From positions 185,704 to 249,703 of the forward strand of contig QEOQ01000590.1 in assembly GCA_010279815.1 (NCBI GenBank): a stretch of DNA of 64,000 bases, in the 5' to 3' direction. Below are positions 1 through 13,134 of this stretch, one piece after another; within the stretch, counting starts at the first letter, position 1; every line of letters starts with the position of its first letter. The notes below the pieces were generated by a model. The model saw only the letters and a program-made list of their open reading frames with translations, did not search any database and was not told the DNA's origin. The translations under genes and the position numbers were made by a program. Source of the DNA: Brachionus plicatilis (taxonomy: Eukaryota; Rotifera; Eurotatoria; Ploima; Brachionidae).

Positions 1-2250
1 ATTTGTGCTATCATTTGAGATTTGTATGCCTCGTTTTAGCTCTTCACAATCTTTTGTTTGAATTGATTTTAAATTTTTAAGCTCATCCTTTTAAAAACAC
101 CTGTTTGGTTCTAGCTAAATTTTAATAAAATCAAACACACATATTAAATGACGAATATGTTCTCTAAGATGACTTTTTTTTAAATCAAATACTTTAAATT
201 AAAACCAAAATAAATATTTAAAGAAAAACACATTGTCAATCTACTTGGTTCTATGTTTTTGAACGTGATTTTTTCTTTAAGCATCACAATGCCTAGAATT
301 TAATAAAACTGTTTACCTTTTATAAAATAAAAATAAATGCCATTTAAGTGGGTTAGCGGAAAACCAACATCTGCTTGCTTAACATTTTCTAATTAGACGA
401 TATTGAATAATCTCAAAAAAATAATGCCAAGGAGACAATTAAATAAAATTTATAAAATATTTTTTTAGGGTTTTCTTAGTTTAAAACGAAAAAACACTAG
501 ATTAAATAATTTATAAATTGTTCCAATATTTTCTATTTTTCTAGAACTAAGCTAGCTTTGTAAATTCAAATAAATTATGCAGCTTTATTTTTTAAATCTT
601 ATAAAAGAAAACGAAAAATCTAAATCAGACTTTTCGCCTATAGCAAGAATTTTGCCTTCAGGTAAAAAATGCTCATCATTTTATAAATTATGCTAAACTT
701 ATCTCAAACATAAAAATAACTTTTAAATTTTTACGAATTTGAATATCCCTGTAAAAATTCAAAAATTGAAAAAAAAAATCAAAATAAATTTTATGTAAGT
801 TTTACCTTAATAAGGTCTAAAACAAATCTTATCTAGAAAATGTTATTTAATCAGAAAGTACTTTTAGCCTATTGAATAACTCTTAATTATCAAATAATAT
901 TCTAGAATTTCGTATTTATTCACATAAAAATAAATAGCCTATCCTTTTAAAGTTTAAAACTCTGAAAAATTAAAAGAATATTTTTGAATAAAGTAAACTC
1001 ATCCCATTTCCCATTCCCAATTGAAAAACCTTCCTTTAAAATCCCAAAACCTTCATTTTTTTGCTAAAATAATATAGCTATAATAATTTCTATCATAAAA
1101 ATATTCTATTAAAAATTGTCTTCACATAAATTTGGAAAATAATTATTCGTTATTTATGCTTGATAAATAATTAAAAAATGGTTCTTTTTATAGTTTCGTT
1201 TAGAGACAAAATATTTTGTTTTAGTTACCATAGAGATTTTTCAATGGACTCGAATAATTTCCATAAAGATAAAAAATAATTTGTTGTTTAGCTTTTTTAT
1301 TAGCCATTGTTAATTAATTAAATAAGTGCAGTTCTAAGCATTTTTTCCAAAATAAATGCATGGCTATTTTCCATAAAACTTGACTAATATTTTCTTTCCT
1401 TTTGCTTAACTTTCCAAAAAATGTCGTAATTTTAAATGCCTTCGATTATGGAAAGTAAATGTTAAGGATAAAACAAAGTTAAAAAATAAATATTTGACAA
1501 AAAATTATTGAGTATATCCAAGTTAAATTAGAGTTATAATTACCAAGTGATTTGTATTTAAATTAAATGACATTTTTATATACAGATATTTAAAAAATTT
1601 CAAAATTTTAATTGATTATATTTACTAATTGGTAATATTTAATTTGTTTTCTTCTGCGTCAAAATATCATTTAAGAAAATAATGTAAAGAATTGCGAAAT
1701 TAATATTAATTTTTAAATATAATAAATATAAATGTTGAAACATTTCAATTATTGAAATAAAAAGATTAAACTTTTCGACTTAATCAGTGTTTTTTTTCAA
1801 CATTTTAAATATAAATACCAGATCTTTTGGACATTTTAATTTTATTTATATGAAAATTATCCTTACTTTTAATAAAGAGGTAATATTTTATATTTAAAAA
1901 AAACATATATCATGAATGTGTAATAATTTACATATAGCGTTGACACTTTAAAAGAAAAACAATATTCTTTGCTTAAATTCTGATGAAAATTTTTTGAGTA
2001 ATTTCTAGATAATGTTTATTCATAATTTTACCTGATGAAACATTCATTTTTTAACCCCATAGATAGAAAAAAAATAAAAATAGAAAATATTTCCAAATTT
2101 AGGAGAAAGTGGATTTAATTATAACAATTCATTCAAAGGATTAGAAGTTAAAACCTATCTGAAGGACAAAATTATCTAGTTGTCTAGATATATAGTCAAG
2201 GCAATTTCAAAGAAATACTTAAGAATAATAAAAAAAATTTTTAATTAAAA
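1..2250. other. AT-rich region without a supported gene
   Basis: Low-complexity A/T-rich DNA with stops in every frame. The only coding-like hint is a short open stretch with an ATG at 577 and a GT donor at 662, about 28 codons. It could be a small 5' exon, but no partner exon was found. The 150 bases before the ORF at 2251 hold no recognisable core promoter. Confidence 0.5.
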
Positions 2251-2622
2251 ATGACAATTAAATTAAGCCTCTATGAAAAGATTGATTACGGTAGTCCGGT
2301 TAATATAAAAAAAATTGAAAGAGATAATCTACGAATTTACAAAAATTTGATTCACATTTACACAAGAAAGCCATTGTTGAACAAAGTGGATGATAATTAC
2401 AGAATTCAACTAGCTCAATTTCAACAATCTAGATGTCTAAATCGGTATAATAATTTAAAGAGAATACAGGATGAGAATCTGAGGTTGTTTTTGAATCTAT
2501 TAAAGGTTAAACCGGATAAAAATTTGACAAAAAAAGAATATAATAAACATTGGGAAAAATATCTGTTGTTCAAAAGTAGACGCTTTGTTAACACTAACGC
2601 CAGAATTAAAGGAACATATTAA
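2251..2622 (+). CDS. CFAP97 / hemingway-domain-like protein
   Basis: A single-exon ORF of 123 residues starting at an ATG in an A-rich context. It is very basic and helical, with a duplicated pattern: an IERDNLRIYKNL-type helix near residue 22 and an IQDENLRLFLNLL-type helix near residue 70, followed by KEYNKHWEKY. This spacing of E/DN-x-R/L helices and the W-containing end resemble the CFAP97 domain of small ciliary proteins (CFAP97D1/D2). Family members act in cilia or sperm flagella; that role is inferred, not seen. It is shorter at the N-terminus than vertebrate CFAP97D1, so an upstream exon may exist. The identification comes from remembered family patterns and is moderate. Confidence 0.5.
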   Translation: MTIKLSLYEKIDYGSPVNIKKIERDNLRIYKNLIHIYTRKPLLNKVDDNYRIQLAQFQQSRCLNRYNNLKRIQDENLRLFLNLLKVKPDKNLTKKEYNKHWEKYLLFKSRRFVNTNARIKGTY

Positions 2623-3019
2623 ATTATTTAAATTTTTAATGGTACATTTAGCAAAATAAAAAAATTGAATTTTTTTTAACGCTTAATAAATATTTATTTT
2701 TTTAGGAAGTTTTCTTTAAAAAAATTTTCTTTAGCTCTTAAGGAATTTTTATTTTTTTGTCAAATTTTTCAAAATTTCAAAGCATTAATTTAAAATATTT
2801 GACTATTTCTGTAAATTAATTTGCTAAAATACCAAGAAATTAAAATTTTTGTTAAAAGAATTTTAAAATTTATAGAAATTAAAATGAATTTTTTTAACAC
2901 GTATGCTCATACATCATAAAATTAAAATTTATTAATAAATTTTCATCATTAAATAATTTATTTGAAATAAATTCTTATGAAAATTTTTGTTTTGTCGTTC
3001 CAATCAAAAAAATAAAATA
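2623..3019. other. Short intergenic spacer
   Basis: About 400 bases of A/T-rich sequence between the CFAP97-like stop and the ARMH3 start on the same strand. No gene is visible. It presumably holds the 3' end of one transcript and the promoter of the next. Confidence 0.5.
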
Positions 3020-6000
3020 ATGAGCGATAAAAAATTAAAAACATTACCCAAAGAAAAATTCATAACAATATTCGAATCATTTTTTAAAGTATTTTCATTA
3101 AACATAAAAATCTGACTTAAACTAATTATTTTTAAAGGGCGAAGATTTCAGCCAGAAACCTGATAATTTTTGGGATGAACTTTTTCTAATTAAAGTAAAA
3201 ATCTTGAACTAAAAAATGAACTCTTAAAACTCTCTTTTTAAAGCTAAACTCCAATTTCATTATAAATGAATTCAAAAATATTTCATCAAATGAAGACTTA
3301 ATAAAACTAAAAGTAACAATAATTTTGTTTTTAAATAGTTAAAATATTAATTCCTTTTTTAAAGAAAAATATTAATTATTTGTGTAACAAAGCAATAGAG
3401 TATCTTAAAATAGAGATCAATCCTATCCGCTTACATAATATATTTCACGTATATTTTTAAAATTATTATTTACCTGTATTTTATGTTCCTTTTTAAAAGA
3501 CTTTGTACCTTTTTACCTATTCATTGTCAGTAAATAAGCAAATAAAGCTAAATTCGATAGAAGCTCTCGAGTTTTTGATCGGAATCGAAGATGCAGAACT
3601 TAAATTTCAATCAATATTTGAGAGTATTTATAATGTTTTGACTGGTGATGAAATGTCTCACTATTTAAAAACCATTTCGCTCAAATACCTGCTTGCTATG
3701 GCAACTGTAATTTTATAGAACCTTAATCTCCTTTTTTTTTGAATTTTTTTACTAGCAAGCTGAAAATGTAAATGACAACTTGTTCCTGGACTACTTTATG
3801 ATAAATCATGGTCTGTTTGAAGCAATAGTGCAAGTATTTAAATCGAAATTTTTTTTCAATTTTTAACTTTTTCTATCTCAAAGATTGTAAGTGATCCTGA
3901 GACTAGAGCTCTTCACGGAAAAGACGTACTTTTGCTGCTTACAATTCTTCTGCAGTATCAAAAATACGATTCGGAAAATCCTTTTATCATTAAATTGTCC
4001 ATTCTTGATAACGAAATGGCGCTGACAGGTATAGCTATGATTATGTCTGGTGTTCTAGCTGAATTTAATAGGTAACTAAAAAAAAAAGAAATTAAATTTT
4101 CATTCTCTCAAATAGAAATAAAAACTCAAAAAAATATATTATAAAATTTTAAAAAATTTATCCTTAGGAATTATGCTGAGAGCCAGAAAGAACATGAAGG
4201 TGAATCGTCATGGTGGAACAGTGTGGGAACAATGATAGGAAACATGTTTATCGGAGATGAGGAGAAAAGACGCCTATTAACGCTTGATGATTCTATTCTG
4301 ATTGTTTTCTATGAGACTATTCATTTGAACAGAAATTTCATTTCTACGCTTATCCATGCAGCCACAGATTGTACTCAAATTACCTCGTCTTTTAGTGATC
4401 TTTCCTCGGCTCCCGAGTCTAAAATTCAAGATAACACAAATAATCCTGATAATATGCGACTTTTGAACCCATTGTCGCTGTCCTCTAATAAATCAATGTC
4501 TCAGAATAGTCCAAATTTAACCGATTCTGATCTAGATCTGGTCGAAAATCCACCTGGTAATTTAATGGTAATTTTCTTGCAAGCTTGCTCGGCAGTTTTG
4601 CACCAAACAAAAATAGAATCAACCAATATCTATGATACAACCAAGCTGTTTATGCTCATTTTGCAGTGCATTAGCGAAGATCAATACGCAAACTCGTTGT
4701 TTCATGATCCAAACTTGGCCTATAGTGTTTTCTTATACAAAGCGGTAATAAAAAAATTAGAAAATAAAAATTGCTAATCTTTTTCAAAGAAATTAAGACA
4801 CAGAAAAATAACCACGGAAAAAGCGCCTGTCAGTCGACCCTTAGCCTGCTCAATTTTGGATTTGATGATTGAATTTGTTCAAAGTCACCTAATGAAAAAC
4901 TTTCCTTTTGAACTCTATTTGTGAGTTTTAGTAAAATTAAATATTAAATTTATTTATCCTTTATTTCACGATGCTGAATTAATAGAGATACGAAAGGAGG
5001 AGAATATATCTTAAAATAACTTTGGGTTAGTTCTTGAGAAATTAAGGTTATTCATCAGTGTAATGCGTTTTTTTATTTAAATTTCTTACTTTTAAATTGT
5101 AAAAGCCTACGTTTTTTATTAACAAGAGTTGATAAATTTAGAAATTACCTTACATTTTAATGATTAAAGACAAGAATCTTAAAATAAAGTGCTAAAATAA
5201 AACAAATAAATTTCCATTTATAGTATTAGATTTTTTTATTAATAATTTTTGTGATTTATTTATTGAAATTTTAATAATTTTCTGTCTAAAATTTATTGAC
5301 TTTTACCAGAAAAAAAAAACAAATAAAACGATTTTTATTGTTTCCTTTTGTAATGGTTCACGAGTTAATTAAAAAAATTTAAAAATAATTCCACTCTCTA
5401 GATTCGAAAGCTTTATACAATAAATATAATGTTTTGAATTATTTTTAGAAAATACTAATTCCTATAATTACATGTAATCATATTATGTATTAGTAATATA
5501 GAACACTATTTTTTTTCCTTTTTAAAAATTTAATATGAAAGAAAAAAAATTGATCAAGAAAATTAAATTTAAAAAAAAAAATCAAATCAGTTTTAAGTAA
5601 AAATATTTATTGCAGTTCTCGGCCGCGAGATTCACAAGAAATTGAATTTTTACCGCTGCATGTGAACATGAAAGCGGCCACATGAATTTTTGCCCGACAG
5701 GAAGGGGTAAAAAATAAATTAGGGAATTAAAAAAAAAATTTTAGTTATCTACTTGATTTAATTTAAGACGTGTGATTTAAGAACAACTCTTTTTTAAATT
5801 TTTTAAATAAGCATTCTAATTTATTTTTTAATTTCCCTAGTATCTTGTTAAGCCAAAAATAAAGAACCATTAAATTCAGTTTTGAAAACAATCTCTTATT
5901 GAAATTATACTAAATTTTTTATCAACTTGAATTTTAAGGATGTCTTTGGGAATTATACAAAGATTAATGTGCTATCAGAAAAAATATCGTATTCGGCTTG

Positions 6001-6993
6001 ATTTCAATTGGCAAAATTTGTGGAATAGTAAGTTTTATAATAAATATAAAACATTAAATTTTATTTCAATAAAAAAATAAACCTTATCTATTTTCCAGCT
6101 TAATACGAGAATAAAATTTAATGTGCTCTATACATTTGATCTATATTTAAGAGATAGCTGATAACAATCGAAAATAATTATCTTTTAGAATAATTAATTT
6201 CAGAGCATTTAGTGCAAATGAATCGATAAAAATAAATTACATATTTTTTTAAAAGGTCTGATAAACGTAATCAAATTTATAACAAGCTATGAAACTACAT
6301 TAATTTCCAAGGGACACAACATATTTCTTCTTTATTCCAAGGTAATTATTTCAATGTCATATAAATAATTTTAAATTCCTTAATAAAATTTTAAGATAAT
6401 CATTATATTAAATATTTTTATAACCTACGGAGATGCCTTTCTGCCAAATGCAGAGACTTATGACTACCTTTATTATGACATCATGAGGATGAGGCATATT
6501 TTCGATAATTTATTATCGTTATGTAAGATTTTTTAGTGAAACAAAAAAGAAAATTATTCAATTAATTTTCTAGTAAATCGATCTGTTTCCTCTGTTGATC
6601 ATAAAGAATACGCAGTTAGAGTTTATAACCAAATGTGTAATGTAAAATCGATTATAAATCATTTTACACCAAGAATAGATTCTTGGTCAGTTGCTAACCA
6701 TGTACCATCACTTACAGAACAACAGGTTTTGGAAATAGTGAGGACAAATTATGACTCGCTAACGCTTAAGCTTGAAGATGATCTTGACCAATATGAACGA
6801 TACCAGGAAAATCCTCATGAAACCAATTTTTTTATAAATCTGGTAAGATTAAAATTTTAAAAATTCTGATTTAATTTTTTGACAAAATTTAAAGACCAAA
6901 AGAATTATTAATGACGCCAGAATTCAATTAAGCCATGTGAGCAAATTTGATCAATTTAATGGATTGGCCTTGACAAATTTACCTAATTTTTAA
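3020..6993 (+). CDS. ARMH3: ARMH3 (C10orf76) homologue, 14 exons
   Basis: Armadillo-like helical protein of the DUF1741 family. In animals it binds PI4KB and GBF1 at the Golgi and supports PI4P production (family knowledge). Exons: 3020-3088, 3138-3194, 3244-3312, 3365-3448, 3500-3706, 3756-3833, 3884-4071, 4168-4744, 4790-4920, 5939-6027, 6256-6341, 6396-6522, 6574-6842, 6895-6993. They sum to 2130 nt, a 709-residue protein, against about 690 in human. Landmarks are FWDELFLIK in exon 2, [12 protein letters not shown] and [12 protein letters not shown] in exon 8, [20 protein letters not shown] in exon 9, YQKKYRIRL in exon 10, and [19 protein letters not shown] in exon 13. All match the family order. 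Most introns are 49-55 bp; intron 9 is about 1 kb and intron 10 about 230 bp. Every joined phase is consistent. Confidence 0.9.
4921..5938 (+). other. Long ARMH3 intron 9
   Basis: A GT-AG intron of about 1 kb, mostly A/T. A GC-richer patch at about 5615-5705 stands out, with small complementary pieces (CGGCCGCG, AGCGGCC). It has no ORF and no clear terminal repeats, so it may be an eroded repeat. Confidence 0.6.
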
Positions 6994-8711
6994 TTTATTT
7001 TGTGTATATAGGATTTTATTTTTATTTAAAAGTAGATTTGTTCAATTTGATACTTTTAAGTATCAGATTTTAAATAAAAAATATTTAAATTTAATTATTT
7101 TTAACTCCTTTTTTTGAAAATCATTTATGCAAGAAATTAATTAATGTTTTTTTGTGAAATTAAAAAAATAAAATGTCATTTACTCAATTATTTATTTCTG
7201 ATTATCAACATTAAAATTTGTGAACAAAAATTTAATTATTAAAAATTTAATTTAACTATTCTTACCAATTTTATTTATTCTAAATTTTTGTTTCCATACA
7301 AATACAAATTTATTAAAAAATTTTTGAGTTTTAAAGTTAAATAAAAATCTAACTAAAGATGTCAAAGTAAAATTTCATTATTTAATTGACAAATAAAATG
7401 ATGAAAAAAATTTGATGAAGCTTGTTTTTGTAGAAAATAAAAAAAATTAACAAGAGATAGTTATCTGAATAAGATGGAATTCTGTTGAAGCCTAATAAAA
7501 GGAAACTGTTTTAGGTCCTTTGTTTTTTTCTATTTGTTTGAAATGGTTTGCTATTTTGATTCAAAATTAAAATTACAATAATAAATGTTTACAGATAGTC
7601 ATGAGTTATTCTAATAATGATCATAAAACGTTCAAATGTTCTTATTACCATGCTAAAAGATGATCCAAATTTTATTTTTTCCAGAGAAATATCAGTATTA
7701 TACTCTTTTTAATCTTTCAAGATCTTAAATTTACAAATCCTGATTACAATTTTATCAATGTCAGTAAAAATGATACTTTTCGCTATAAAAAGACTTTTCT
7801 TTCTATCCCCTTGAGGAATGATTCATTTCTTTAAGAAATTTATTTTGATAACAAAGGATCATCAAATGGAATTCAATTTTGTTTTTCTATTTTTAAGCTA
7901 TAAAATTTAATTTTTAAACCAAAAAATTTTAATTAATTTTATTGGGATAAAAAAGTAAGGATAATAATTTTTACACCAGTTTGGTCATTGTGCTTCCTAG
8001 CATCGAATCTTTGAATTAAAAATTAAATATTAAGATATTTTAACACCGGACAGCAAAGAATACTTACGTCGTTGGTCTTCCACATAAAAAAATCAAAATG
8101 TTCTAATTACTGATATTTTTTAGATTTTTAAATGATCAACATAATAAGGTCTTAAAATTTAGAAATTATTAGAAACAAAATTTTGAATATTTTGTGTTCA
8201 ACATTGAAACAGCCATTTCAACTTTCTTGATCGATGATTTTTAAAATTAAAAAAAAATGAAATTTAGATGTTTTTCTTTTAATTTTTGTTATATTTTTTA
8301 TTTCATATTTCAGTATAAATCTTTAAATTTCAGTCCAAATAATAATTTTGTTCTAAAGTTGAAAAAGGACAATCATTTAATTGATTAGGAGCTAAACTAA
8401 AGCCAAAGAGATTTTTTTAAAAATAAAAAAAAGCTTTTATCATTTATAGCGTTTTGCTTAGAAAAAAAAGGCTTGGCTTATTCTAATTTTGTTGCAAAAT
8501 ATAAACTTTCACTGTGTTTCAATAAAGAATTTTAAATTTTAGCTGCGTCAAAAAATGAACTAAATTTTTTCTTTCAAATTTTGTTGAAGCTTTCAAAATA
8601 TTATAAATAAATTTAGGTAAATCAATAAGTCTCGCAATAAGCTTTATAAATTTTTAGACTTGACTTGAAAGAGACCTAAAGGACGATTTGATCGAGACCG
8701 TCGGGTCAAAA
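6994..8711. other. AT-rich intergenic region
   Basis: About 1.7 kb between the ARMH3 stop and the NNT start codon. No open frame, RNA gene or terminal repeat was recognised. Confidence 0.5.
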
Positions 8712-11700
8712 ATGTCTTATGGATTTAAGCGTGCCTCCCGTGTTCTAGTGAACAACGGTGGCCATCTGTATGAAAAAAATTACTCACTTGTCCTTCGAAT
8801 CAATCCGAAGACAGCTTCATTTAAAAGATTCAATTCTACAAAAGCAGAACCAGAGGGTATATCGTACAAGAATTTAACTATAGGAGTTCCCAAGGAGACT
8901 TTTTTGAATGAAAGAAGAGTGGCAATAACTCCAGCAGTCACAGAAACATTGGTTAAAAAAGGCTTCAAGGTTATTGTGGAAGAAAACGCGGGAGTTTTGG
9001 CCAAATTTCCGAATAGCCACTATGAAGCATCAGGCGCAACTGTGTCCCAATCTAAAAATATATACTCATCCTCTGATATACTTTTAAAAGTCAGACCCCC
9101 GACTATTGAGGTACAATTTAAGATAACTTTTGGTATAAATTCAATTTTTCAATAATTTAGGAAATAGCTAATTTAAAAAACGATTCAAATTTGATCAGTT
9201 TTTTCTATCCAGCTCAGAATAAGCACTTGATAGAAGAATTGCAGAAAAAAAATATGACACTTTTTGCCATGGACTGCGTGCCGCGCATCAGTCGCGCACA
9301 AATTTTTGATGCATTGAGCTCAATGGCCAACATAGCTGGATATAAGGCTGTACTAGAGGCGGCAAATAATTTCGGCCGGTTTCTCACCGGTCAAATAACT
9401 GCAGCTGGAAAGGTGCCTCCATGTAAAGTAATGGTTATAGGTGGTGGTGTTGCTGGTCTTAGCGCCATTGGAACTGCTAGAAATATGGGAGCGATTGTGA
9501 GAGCTTTTGACACAAGATCGGCAGTGAAGGAACAAGTTCAATCTATGGGAGCCGAATTTTTAGAGATAAATTTAAAGGAAGAAGGCGAGGGACAAGGTGG
9601 ATATGCCAAAGAAATGTCGAAAGAATTTATAGAGGCAGAAATGGCGCTTTTTGCCAAGCAATGCAAAGGTAATTGAAAGCGAAAAGAAAAAATAACTTAA
9701 ATTTTATTAATTATTTTTAATTAGAAATTGATATCTTAATAACAACTGCTTTGATACCTGGAAAACCAGCACCAAAATTAATTTCCAAAGAAATGATTGA
9801 GTCAATGAAACCCGGATCGGTTGTAGTGGATTTGGCGGCTGAGGCTGGTGGCAATATTGTAACCACGCGTCCAGGAGAGCTTTATGTCTACAAAGATGTT
9901 GTTCATATTGGTTACACTGATTTGCCATCTCGTTTGCCAACACAATCAAGCACTTTATATGCAAATAACATATCCAAATTTTTGCTTTCAATTGGCAAAC
10001 AAGATCACTTTCATATTGATTTAAATGATGAAGTTGTGAGAGGAAGCATAATTATAAATCGAGGTGAGTTAATGTGGCCGTCTCCAAAAGTAGAACAAGT
10101 GGTTCAAGCTGACACACCAAAACAAATCAAAAAGGAAGAAGTTAAAAAATTATTAACCGATGGTGATTACTTTAGAAAATATTTAAAAGATTCTTTGGTT
10201 TATACGACCGGTTTGAGTGGTCTGATCGGAATGAGTTTAATATCTCCCAACCCGGCATTTGCTAATATGATAACTACTCTTTCACTTTCTGGCATTGTTG
10301 GTTATCATACAGTATGGTCTGTTACACCAGCATTACATTCTCCATTAATGTCTGTCACCAACGCTATCTCTGGCATAACTGCTGCCGGTGGTCTTTTACT
10401 TATGGGTGGTGGTTATTTTCCATCAACTATAGCCCAATGGTTAGCAATGAGCGCTGCTTTTATTTCTTCAATTAACATAACCGGAGGGTTTATAATAACC
10501 CAGAGAATGTTAGACATGTTCAAAAGACCTACAGGTAAATTCAATTGTTATTCCAGTTGAGTTTTCTAAATTTTTTAAATGTTAAGATCCAAAGGAATTT
10601 AATTATTTATATGGCATACCAGCGTTGAGTTCATTGGCAACATATGGTTATGGAATAACACATGGGTTTGATGATTCTACTAATTTGGCTTATTTGGCGG
10701 CATCTTTGTGCTGTGTCGGAGCTCTTGGTGGTCTAAGTTCTCAGCCGTCAGCTCGCTTGGGAAACGCTTTGGGAATGATTGGTGTAAGTACAGGTCTTGC
10801 AGCTACTCTAGGCCAGTTGAATATAAACAGTGAATTAGCTGCTCAGATGGGAGTTACTCTTGGTCTTGGCGGCATAATTGGGGCAATAATTGCCAAAAAA
10901 ATTCCAATTACAGGTTAATATTTTTCTTTTTAGTTGACTTTGTGATCAATTAGATAATTTTTTATCAAGTGAACAATTTATGGTTCTAATTCGTTAACCT
11001 AAGATCTGACTTTTTTGCGCTATATTTAATCGATTCTTTATTGTTAAGCAGTAAAGAAGTAGTAACCTGTATTTAAATTTTATCTTAAATTATTCTTAGT
11101 TTTAAATAATTTTTGCTGATACCTCTTCTCTCAATGATTTAATATTATAAGATTAAAACTTAATCCGAACTCGGTCTTATTCGAGTCTAGTTGTTTCAAA
11201 TATTTATTTTTTTTCATATTTCAAAATTATAATTTTAATTTTTTTTGAATTATTTATTTTAAAAAAATTCATATTTTGTTAATCTTTACGAAAGAAAATA
11301 ATAATTTTTCATAAATTTGAATTAAAAATTAATAATATTATTTAAATTATTTGACCTGTTTTTGCACTCAGTTTGCAAATCAACAACTTTCCGCGATAAA
11401 TTAAACATTTTTATTCAATTTTATTTGAATTATTTTAAACTCGAAACTAAATATTGTTTAATATAATGAATTATTTTCAACAAAACTAAATAAAAATAAA
11501 CAAAAACTAATTAATTTCAACTTGTTAAGTAAATTTTTTTTGTCCAAAATAGAATTTTTATTTTTTCAACAAAAAGTAATTAATCACAACAGAAAGTAAT
11601 TGTTTTCGAAGTACAGGTAATTAACAGCCTCAAATAAACTTTAAATTAAATCTAAATAGAAAGCGTCTTCCTCTTCTTTAGTTATTCATTGAATACTTCC

Positions 11701-13134
11701 TTTATTTATTTTGTATTTTCTTTTCTCAGATAAAAGGTAGCAGAGGAAAGCACAGAAAACTTCCAAGGTAGTACTGTAATAAATATAATTGTATAAATAA
11801 AATACAACAGGTATATTTGATATTTTTCAAAATAAATTAAAATCAAAATTTTTCAATACAATAAATTTTTTTTGATCATCTGATTTAATTTTCCAAAATT
11901 AATTACAATTTATAATTGACTCACTTTGCAAATATCATTTAAATATAATTTTTTAATAATTTTAGACCTTCCACAATTGGTTGCTGCTTTTCACAGTTTT
12001 GTCGGAGCTGCTGCTGTCTTGACTTGTGTGTCACATTTTATGTCCGAAGCAAGTCATTTGGCCAGCGATCCGGCCGCATCAGTAATCAAAACATCACTAT
12101 TTTTAGGAACTTTCATTGGAGCCATTACATGGACAGGCAGTTTAGTGGCATACGGAAAGCTTCAAGGCGTTCTAAACTCGAATCCTTTGCTTCTTCCGGG
12201 AAGACATGTTTTGAATGCGGCTTTATTAGCCTCAAATGTTGGAGCTCTTGGCTGGTATTTGAATACCGATGATACCACTATGGGCTTGGCTCTTCTGGGC
12301 GCTACAACTTTACTCTCATCGACCATGGGTGTTACCTTGACTTCAGCAATCGGCGGCGCTGACATGCCTGTTGTAATCACAGTTTTGAATAGCTATTCTG
12401 GCTGGGCTCTTTGTGCCGAAGGGTTTATGCTTAACAATAATTTGATGACAATTGTCGGAGCTTTAATTGGCTCTAGTGGTGCCATTTTATCTTATATCAT
12501 GTGCAAAGCCATGAATCGATCATTACCGAATGTTATTCTCGGTGGATACGGAACTGATTCTACGGGAACTGGAAAAGCCATGGAAATAACTGGAACTCAT
12601 ACAGAAATAAAAGCTGATCAAGCCGTAGAATACATGAAGGAAGCTCAGAATATAATAATTACCCCTGGCTATGGTCTATGTGTTGCCAAAGCCCAGTACC
12701 CGATTGCTGAAATGGTGGAATTGCTGAAAAAAAAAGGAAAGAATGTCAAATTTGCCATTCATCCAGTCGCTGGTCGTATGCCAGGTCAACTAAATGTACT
12801 GTTAGCTGAGGCTGGAGTTCCGTATGACATTGTGCATGAAATGGAGGAAGTTAATCATGAATTTAAAGAAACAGATTTGACATTGGTAATTGGAGCTAAC
12901 GATACTGTTAATTCAGCTGCTGAAGAAGATCCAAATTCGATAATTGCGGGAATGCCTGTTTTAAAAGTATGGAATTCTAAACAAGTTATTGTGATGAAGA
13001 GAAGTTTGGGAGTTGGTTATGCAGCAGTTGACAATCCAATATTTTTCAAACCAAATACAGCGATGTTGCTTGGTGATGCTAAAAAGACCTGTGATGCTTT
13101 GCTAACCAAACTTAAACAAGAATATGAAATTTAG
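8712..13134 (+). CDS. NNT: Mitochondrial NAD(P) transhydrogenase, 5 exons
   Basis: Proton-translocating transhydrogenase of the inner mitochondrial membrane; it uses the proton gradient to reduce NADP+ with NADH. Exons 8712-9110, 9161-9668, 9725-10534, 10587-10913 and 11966-13134 sum to 3213 nt, 1070 residues, close to the animal length. The first ATG in frame ([10 protein letters not shown]) opens a basic, Ser/Thr-containing leader that looks like a mitochondrial presequence. Domain I follows ([15 protein letters not shown], then the Rossmann motif [20 protein letters not shown]). The middle is the multi-helix membrane domain II. The C-terminal domain III carries [51 protein letters not shown] and [16 protein letters not shown]. 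The fused alpha-then-beta order is the animal one. Intron 4 is about 1.05 kb; the others are about 50 bp. Confidence 0.96.
10914..11965 (+). other. Long NNT intron 4
   Basis: A GT-AG intron splitting the membrane domain. It is A/T-rich, with several runs of AATTA and AACAAAAA type sequence but no ORF or terminal repeat. A slightly G-rich purine patch lies at about 11730-11770. Confidence 0.6.
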